The translations under genes and the position numbers were made by a program. Below the pieces are notes generated by a model, which worked only from the letters and a program-made list of their open reading frames with translations, was not told where the DNA came from and did no database searches. A DNA stretch of 5,243 nucleotides from Planctomycetota bacterium (GTDB taxonomy: Bacteria; Planctomycetota; UBA1135; GCA-002686595): NCBI GenBank assembly GCA_029212955.1, contig JARGOW010000103.1:3934-9176 (forward strand), written 5' to 3'. Below, piece after piece: positions 1-3,816 of this stretch. The first letter of the stretch is position 1, and each line of letters starts with the position of its first letter.

Positions 1-2
1 TC

Positions 3-1202
3 GACCTCGACAAGGACACTGCCGACCGCAAGACCAACTACGACGAGACGCGCATGCAGCCCACCGTGCTGCCCGGCCGTTTCCCGAACCTTCTGTGCAA
101 CGGATCCGAGGGTATCGCCGTGGGAATGGCGACCTCCATGCCGCCCCATAACCTGGGGGAAGTTTGCTCCGCACTGGAGGCCTTGCTCGATGACCCGGAA
201 ACCACCGATGCGGATCTGATCAAGTTGGTGCCCGGCCCGGACTTCCCGACCGGCGGCATCATCATGGGTCGCAGCGGCATCCACCAGGCCTACACCACCG
301 GTCGCGGCCTGATCAAAGTTCGTGGTATCTACCACGTGGAGGAGAACAAGAACCGGGTGCAGCTGGTGTTCACCGAATTGCCCTACCAGGTCAAGAAGGG
401 CGGAAGCAACCGGGCCGCGATCATCCCCAAGGTCGCCGATGCGGTCAAAGAGGGGCGCATCACCGGAATCGCCGACATCGTCGACGAATCCAACCGGGAA
501 GGCATCCGTCTGGTCTTCAAGCTCAAGAAGGGCGAAGACCCGGACGTGGTCGTCAACCTGTTGTGGAAGTACTCCCCGTTGCAGGTCACGGTTTCAATCA
601 ACAACCTGGCCATTTCCAAGCGTCAGCCCCGCACCCTGACCCTGCGCAAGCTGCTCGAAGCTTACATCGAGCACCGCAAGGACGTGATTCGACGCAGGAC
701 ACGCTTCCTGCTCGGAAAGGCGGAAGACCGCAAGCACATCGTCGATGGCTTGTTGATCGCCCAGGAGAATATTGACCGCATCATTGCGATCATCCGTGCG
801 TCCAAGGACCGCGAGGAAGCGAAGATTGGTCTAAGCGACGAGTTCGGATTGTCCGAGCGTCAATCCCAGGCCATCGTGGACATGCGTCTCGGCAGCCTGA
901 CCGGTCTGGAGCGCGAAAAGCTCGAGGACGAGCACGCGGCCCTGGTCGCGACGATCAAGGATCTGGAAGACATCTTGGACCGCTCCTCGCGCGTCCACGA
1001 CATCATCCGCACCGACCTCCAGGAAATTCAAGAGAAGTACGGCGACAAGCGCCGCACGCAGATCTCCAACATGGAAGTCGACACGTCGATCGACATCGGT
1101 GATTTGATCAGCGAAGACCTGATGACGGTGACCTTCTCTCGGGATGGTTACGTGAAGCGCACGCCCGCCGATACCTACCGCGCCCAGGCGGCCGTGGTGT
1201 GA
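3..1202 (+). CDS. gyrA: DNA gyrase subunit A, N-terminal/coiled-coil part (5' truncated, frameshifted at 3' end)
   Basis: This is the breakage-reunion subunit of gyrase, the type IIA topoisomerase that introduces negative supercoils with GyrB. The frame is open from the left edge (first full codon at 3). The ATG at 54 is internal, because the upstream codons encode DLDKDTADRKTNYDE, which aligns with E. coli GyrA from about residue 137. The active-site Tyr and quinolone-resistance region are therefore off-window. Visible landmarks are PNLLCNGSEGIAVGMAT (about 90-140, including the intercalating Ile at 114-116), PHNL, PGPDFPTGGII, LPYQVKK, QPRTLTLRKLLEAYIEHRKDV (start of the coiled coil), SQAIVDMRLGSLTGLEREKL, the YGDKRRTQI region and the first CTD strands (VTFSRDGYVKRTP). 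After 'TYRAQ' the frame runs AAVV-stop (TGA 1200-1202), where the family has the GyrA-box. The protein continues in the -1 frame in the next entry. GyrA rather than ParC is favoured by the full pinwheel and acidic tail downstream. Family assignment is certain; whether the break is biological is not. Confidence 0.95.
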   Translation, partial: DLDKDTADRKTNYDETRMQPTVLPGRFPNLLCNGSEGIAVGMATSMPPHNLGEVCSALEALLDDPETTDADLIKLVPGPDFPTGGIIMGRSGIHQAYTTGRGLIKVRGIYHVEENKNRVQLVFTELPYQVKKGGSNRAAIIPKVADAVKEGRITGIADIVDESNREGIRLVFKLKKGEDPDVVVNLLWKYSPLQVTVSINNLAISKRQPRTLTLRKLLEAYIEHRKDVIRRRTRFLLGKAEDRKHIVDGLLIAQENIDRIIAIIRASKDREEAKIGLSDEFGLSERQSQAIVDMRLGSLTGLEREKLEDEHAALVATIKDLEDILDRSSRVHDIIRTDLQEIQEKYGDKRRTQISNMEVDTSIDIGDLISEDLMTVTFSRDGYVKRTPADTYRAQAAVV

Positions 1203-1205
1203 AGG
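1182..1205 (+). other. Disrupted GyrA-box with frame break
   Basis: The upstream frame reads A-Q-A-A-V-V-stop. The -1 frame over the same bases reads G-G-R-G-V-K-G. Together they reconstruct '...YRAQ' plus 'GGRGVKG', which is the family motif QRRGGRG or QARGGRG lacking its second and third residues and the frame. Restoring the full motif needs about 7 extra bases. A 7-base loss between two GGCG copies (CAGGCG|CGCGGCG|GCC) would produce exactly this sequence. A single missing base would restore the frame but leave a shortened box. The deletion model is inference; the two frames are directly visible. There is no slippery heptamer here. Confidence 0.8.
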
Positions 1206-2179
1206 GGTCGGACGCCAAAGAAGGCGACGTTCTCAAGTCCCTGTTCGTGGCTTCCACCCACGACTACCTGTTGTTCTTCTCGAACATGGGCCAGGTCTTC
1301 TGGAAGAAAACCTACGACCTTCCTGAGGCCGGCCGTGCCTCCAAGGGACGTGCGATCACCAATGTCTTGCGTCTGCGCGAAGGGGAGGTCATCCAAACCA
1401 TCCTGCGCGTGCCGGAATTCGACGACGAAAGCACCATCGTTTTTGCGACCCGTCACGGTGTGGTCAAGAAGACCCCCCTGGAGGCCTACAGCCGCCCCAA
1501 GAAAGGCGGTATCCGGGCCATCCGACTCGAGGAAGAGGACGAGGTGATCAGCGTTTCCCTGGCGAAGCCGGGGGACACGATTGTGATCGCGTCCGAGAAT
1601 GGCCGGGCCATTCGATTCGACGAAGGTGCGGCGCGTTCCATGGGTCGTACATCCCGGGGTGTGCGCGGAATCAAGTTGCGTGAGGGCGACCGCGTGGTCG
1701 GCATGATCGTGGCCGAGCCCGAGTCTTTCCTGATGACGATTTGCGAAAAGGGTCACGGAAAGCGAACGCCCATCGCGGATTACCCGATCAAAGGTCGCGG
1801 TGGCCAGGGCGTGATCAACATTCGAACGGAAGGCCGCAATGGCCCCGTGGTCGATGTGAAACTCTGCCGCGAAGAGGACGATGTCATGTACATCACCGAA
1901 AGTGGCATGCTGGTTCGCGGTCACATCACCGACGTTTCCGCCATGGGTCGAAACACCCAGGGTGTGCGCCTTGTGAATCTCAAGTCCGAGGATAGCTTGG
2001 TCGCGGTTGAAATCATCGCAGCCGCCGACTTGGAACGATTCGGTTCCGATGACGATGAATCCGATAGCGCCTCCGATGCCCTGGTTCCCGCAGCAGAAGC
2101 CAAGGCGGAAGCCGAAGCGGAAGCTCCCGCAGAACCCGAAGTCGAAGGGGAAGACGAGACCGAGGAGGACTCCGAATGA
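1199..2179 (+). CDS. gyrA: DNA gyrase subunit A, C-terminal beta-pinwheel part (continuation of gyrA after frame break)
   Basis: This is the DNA-wrapping C-terminal domain of GyrA. Homology in this frame begins before the GTG at 1199: codons from about 1187 read GGRG, the second half of the GyrA-box, followed by VKGSDAKEGD. Blade signatures follow in order: LFVASTHDYLLFFSNMGQV, YDLPEAGRASKGRAITN, GVVKKTPLEAYSRP, GRAIRFDEGAARSMGR, GVRGIKLREGDRVVGM, GHGKRTPIADYPIKGRGGQG, GMLVRGHITDVSAMGRNTQG. This is the full length of a six-bladed CTD. The last 44 residues (from about 2045) form a Glu/Asp/Ala-rich low-complexity tail like the acidic tail that modulates wrapping in E. coli GyrA. A separate start at GTG 1199 is formally possible: its G-T-G overlaps the upstream TGA (GTGA), and an SD-like AGGCGG lies at 1186-1191. 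I think this is one gyrA with an indel, because the break falls inside blade 1 rather than in an interdomain linker. The stop overlaps the next gene. Confidence 0.93.
   Translation: MKGSDAKEGDVLKSLFVASTHDYLLFFSNMGQVFWKKTYDLPEAGRASKGRAITNVLRLREGEVIQTILRVPEFDDESTIVFATRHGVVKKTPLEAYSRPKKGGIRAIRLEEEDEVISVSLAKPGDTIVIASENGRAIRFDEGAARSMGRTSRGVRGIKLREGDRVVGMIVAEPESFLMTICEKGHGKRTPIADYPIKGRGGQGVINIRTEGRNGPVVDVKLCREEDDVMYITESGMLVRGHITDVSAMGRNTQGVRLVNLKSEDSLVAVEIIAAADLERFGSDDDESDSASDALVPAAEAKAEAEAEAPAEPEVEGEDETEEDSE
2163..2168 (+). promoter_or_regulatory. Shine-Dalgarno for the YqeY gene inside the gyrA 3' end
   Basis: AGGAGG lies 7 bases upstream of the ATG at 2176 and is embedded in the Glu/Glu/Asp codons of the gyrA acidic tail. 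It supports the 2176 start and, with the ATGA stop/start overlap (2176-2179), points to translational coupling to gyrA. Confidence 0.8.
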
Positions 2180-2628
2180 GCCAGTTCGACCAGATTCAAG
2201 CGGATGTAATCGCTGCTATGAAAGCCGGAGACACCAAGCGCAGGGACACCCTGCGCATGGTGGTTGCGGCGATCAAAAACAAAGCCATCGACAGCGGCGA
2301 AGATCGCGGTGATGTGAATGACGAAGTTGTCATGGGTGTCTTGCTCAGCGCCGTGAAGTCCCGCAAGGACAGCATGGAGCAGTACGAATCCGCAGGCCGC
2401 GAGGAACTCGCTGCCCAGGAACGTACGGAGATCGAGATCATCCAGGGCTACCTTCCCCAGCCCTTGACCGAGGAGGAAACCGAAGCGCTGGTGAAAGCCA
2501 CCATCGCGGAGACCGGTGTTACCTCGAAGAAGGAATTGGGCAAAGTTATGAAAGCTATCATGGCCACCCACAAAGGTCGGGTGGAAGGAAAGCTGATTCA
2601 ACGCTTCGCTGGGCAGCTCCTGGAGTAG
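2176..2628 (+). CDS. yqeY: GatB/YqeY-family protein
   Basis: This 150-residue protein is the usual length for the stand-alone YqeY family, which resembles the C-terminal tail domain of the GatB subunit of Asp/Glu-tRNA amidotransferase. Its own biochemical role is not settled, although a tRNA-binding or amidotransferase-related role is usually assumed. Family features are an N-terminal helix 'AAMKAGDTKRRDTLRMVVAAIKNK' split by the D/LR pattern (residues 13-36), a central helical segment with SRKDSMEQYESAGREEL and QERTEIEIIQGYLPQPLTEEE (residues 62-101), and a C-terminal 'LGKVMKAIMATHKGRVEGK' segment (121-139) with the conserved G-x-V-M and K/H-x-G-x-x-x-G pattern. The start is fixed by a consensus SD 7 bases upstream. 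The ATG overlaps the gyrA stop by four bases, so it is probably the last gene of the gyrA transcript, since a terminator follows 33 bases after its stop. More familiar neighbours of yqeY are rpsU and dnaG, so this pairing is somewhat unusual. Confidence 0.93.
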   Translation: MSQFDQIQADVIAAMKAGDTKRRDTLRMVVAAIKNKAIDSGEDRGDVNDEVVMGVLLSAVKSRKDSMEQYESAGREELAAQERTEIEIIQGYLPQPLTEEETEALVKATIAETGVTSKKELGKVMKAIMATHKGRVEGKLIQRFAGQLLE

Positions 2629-2661
2629 CCACAGCGGACCAAATTGGGCAAAAAGCCAACG

Positions 2662-2697
2662 GAAACGGGGACTCAATCGAGTTCCCGTTTCTTTTTT
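2662..2697 (+). terminator. Rho-independent terminator of gyrA-yqeY
   Basis: A 13-bp stem (2662-2674 with 2679-2691, one G-U pair) with loop AATC is followed at once by six T residues (2692-2697). It starts 33 bases after the yqeY stop and marks the end of the transcription unit. Confidence 0.93.
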
Positions 2698-2733
2698 GTC
2701 AACACACTTGGCCGGCACGGCAAATCCGTCTGC

Positions 2734-2756
2734 CTCAAGTATCCTTCGGACTTGAG
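2734..2756 (+). promoter_or_regulatory. Inverted repeat in the leader upstream of the DUF1579 gene
   Basis: CTCAAGT (2734-2740) and ACTTGAG (2750-2756) form a perfect 7-bp inverted repeat around a 9-base spacer that includes C-UUCG-G. There is no T tract, so it is not a terminator. It could be an operator half-site pair or an mRNA stem-loop; the sequence does not decide. No convincing -35/-10 pair could be placed in 2698-2819. Confidence 0.4.
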
Positions 2757-2774
2757 CCCTGGGCACTCCCGCCC

Positions 2775-2792
2775 CCGGCCCCAAAAGGCCGG
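2775..2792 (+). promoter_or_regulatory. GC-rich hairpin in the 5' leader of the DUF1579 gene
   Basis: CCGGCC (2775-2780) pairs with GGCCGG (2787-2792) around a CCAAAA loop, ending 27 bases before the ATG at 2820. The bases just before the ATG contain no good SD. A role in leader structure or message stability is inference only. Confidence 0.35.
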
Positions 2793-2819
2793 TCTCCAAA
2801 ACAATCCCTGAGAACTACC

Positions 2820-3431
2820 ATGTTTGCAGCCCGTATTGCCGCGATTTCCGCAGCCACCCTACTCACCGGCGCCGCCATCGCCGCGATCACTTCCGTCAAC
2901 CCTTTCCAGGCCCCCTCGCTTAAGGTCGATCAGCATGAGATCGTGACCCAATCCGTGGGCGAATGGACCGGAACCATCACCATGAATGTGCCCGGTATGG
3001 AAGAGCCCATGGTCATGCCTTGCACCGAATCCATCACGGCAATTGGCGACCTTTGGACCGTTTCCCGATTCGAAAGCAACTTCGGCGGCACGAGCTTTAC
3101 CGGTTCGGCCACCCTCGGCTACGACGTGGAAAAGAAGGCCTTCGTTTCGACTTGGATCGATTCCATGACCACCACGATCACCAACATGGAAGGTCAGTAC
3201 GACAAGGAATCCAACAGCCTCACCAGCACGTATCAAGGCAAGAACCAGATGACAGGCATGATGGAAGATCGATTCTCCGTTTGCACCTGGGGCACCGACA
3301 ACTACATCTGCAAGTTCTACACCAAGAGCGACGAGGGTGACGTTTTGGGCATGACCATTGATATGCAGCGCAAGAAGACCGTCGAAGCTTCCGCTGAGAT
3401 CGAAGAAGAGACCGCAGTCGAGGTCAAGTAG
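2820..3431 (+). CDS. Exported or anchored DUF1579-family protein
   Basis: This is a 203-residue protein of unknown function. The N-terminus (residues 1-25) has an Arg at position 5 followed by an Ala/Ile/Leu/Thr hydrophobic run, consistent with a signal peptide (possible cleavage after AIA, near residue 21) or an uncleaved anchor. There is no lipobox Cys. The body fits the DUF1579 family: DQHEIV..SVGEWTGT (37-52), the 'T-E-S-I...G-x-L-W' strand (69-79), F-T-G-S-A-T-L-G-Y-D (93-102), the hallmark F-V-S-T-W-I-D-S-M (108-116) and MEGQYD. Family members are small beta-rich domains with no established reaction. Cys residues are at 68, 155 and 164, so one disulfide is possible after export. The C-terminal 14 residues are Glu-rich. 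The start at 2820 is chosen because it gives the hydrophobic N-terminus. No strong SD precedes it, so start confidence is moderate. It is a single-gene unit between two terminators. Confidence 0.85.
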   Translation: MFAARIAAISAATLLTGAAIAAITSVNPFQAPSLKVDQHEIVTQSVGEWTGTITMNVPGMEEPMVMPCTESITAIGDLWTVSRFESNFGGTSFTGSATLGYDVEKKAFVSTWIDSMTTTITNMEGQYDKESNSLTSTYQGKNQMTGMMEDRFSVCTWGTDNYICKFYTKSDEGDVLGMTIDMQRKKTVEASAEIEEETAVEVK

Positions 3432-3447
3432 GGAGGAATCCCCGCAC

Positions 3448-3490
3448 AAAAAAAGGACCACACCGGTATATGCCGGTGTGGTCCTATTTT
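3448..3490. terminator. Bidirectional intrinsic terminator between convergent genes
   Basis: A perfect 13-bp stem (3454-3466 with 3473-3485; loop of 6) is flanked by seven A on its left (3448-3454) and ATTTT on its right (3486-3490). Read on the + strand it ends the DUF1579 gene (stop 3431). Read on the - strand it has a seven-T tract and ends the secreted-protein gene (stop 3505-3507). The T tract is stronger for the minus-strand gene. Confidence 0.93.
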
Positions 3491-3504
3491 CGTTTCAACT
3501 CCGA

Positions 3505-3816
3505 TCAGGGTGTGAAGGTCACGTCCCAACCATTGGTCATATTGGAAGTCTCGGTGCAGTGGGTGCCATGGTCCCGATACCAGGTCTGACAATACCAAGT
3601 GCTTCCGGACATGATGACCAGGTTGTGGGGTGACATCGTAGCCACGCCTAGAATGCCCGGGCCGTGGGTAAAGGTGCCGCTGGCCCCGGAGTACTTGATC
3701 TCCAACCGGCGGAATCCTTGGGTCGTACCATCGACACACCGCAGACCGTTGTGGATCGGAGTGTGTCCGATGGAGCCATCACCCATGAACAGCAAACCAA
3801 AGTTGTTGATAGGGAG
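3505..3816 (-). CDS. C-terminal module of the same secreted protein, in the shifted frame
   Basis: In the -1 frame relative to the main part, the sequence runs LPINNFGLLFMGDGSIGHT, GLRCVDGTTQGFRRLEI, THGPGILGV, MSGSTWYCQTWYRDHGTHC and ends NGWDVTFTP before TGA at 3505-3507. It joins naturally to '...SSIATDSLVLTT' of the upstream frame to give a continuous module of about 150 residues with paired Cys. The same architecture (CGN...GC.N.TG, L-FMG, G-x-R-C, GSTW-x-x-Q-x-W-Y-R-D, V-T-F-T-P terminus) is familiar to me from secreted planctomycete proteins. An ATG exists at 3898-3900 in this frame, but the codons between it and about 3816 overlap the well-supported upstream frame and look meaningless. 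This is therefore a fragment of one gene, not a second gene. The bidirectional terminator follows 20 bases after the stop. Confidence 0.8.
   Translation of the reverse strand, partial: LPINNFGLLFMGDGSIGHTPIHNGLRCVDGTTQGFRRLEIKYSGASGTFTHGPGILGVATMSPHNLVIMSGSTWYCQTWYRDHGTHCTETSNMTNGWDVTFTP

Noticed and set aside
1182..1202. Programmed -1 ribosomal frameshift in gyrA
   Set aside because: No X-XXY-YYZ slippery heptamer or adjacent stem-loop was seen, and a -1 shift would still leave the GyrA-box two residues short.
1175..1924. 249-codon minus-strand open frame antisense to the gyrA pinwheel
   Set aside because: The composition (many His/Asp/Gly) is typical of the antisense of a conserved GC-rich gene; the + strand protein is unmistakable GyrA.
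2708..2780. Sigma-70-type promoter for the DUF1579 gene (TTGGCC or TTGAGC as -35)
   Set aside because: Neither candidate has an acceptable -10 box at 16-18 bases; no promoter can be assigned from sequence alone.
1921..2799. 292-codon open frame on the minus strand across the gyrA tail, yqeY and terminator
   Set aside because: It is antisense to well-supported genes, crosses the terminator hairpin, and its Ser/Ala-rich C-terminal part merely mirrors the gyrA acidic tail. No family resemblance.
2859..3461. 200-codon minus-strand open frame opposite the DUF1579 gene
   Set aside because: The + strand carries the DUF1579 motifs and a signal sequence; the minus frame starts inside the terminator hairpin and has no recognisable features.
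3317..3739. 140-codon minus-strand open frame spanning the terminator and the C-terminal module
   Set aside because: It runs through the terminator hairpin into the DUF1579 gene. The module itself is encoded in another minus frame with family-like sequence.
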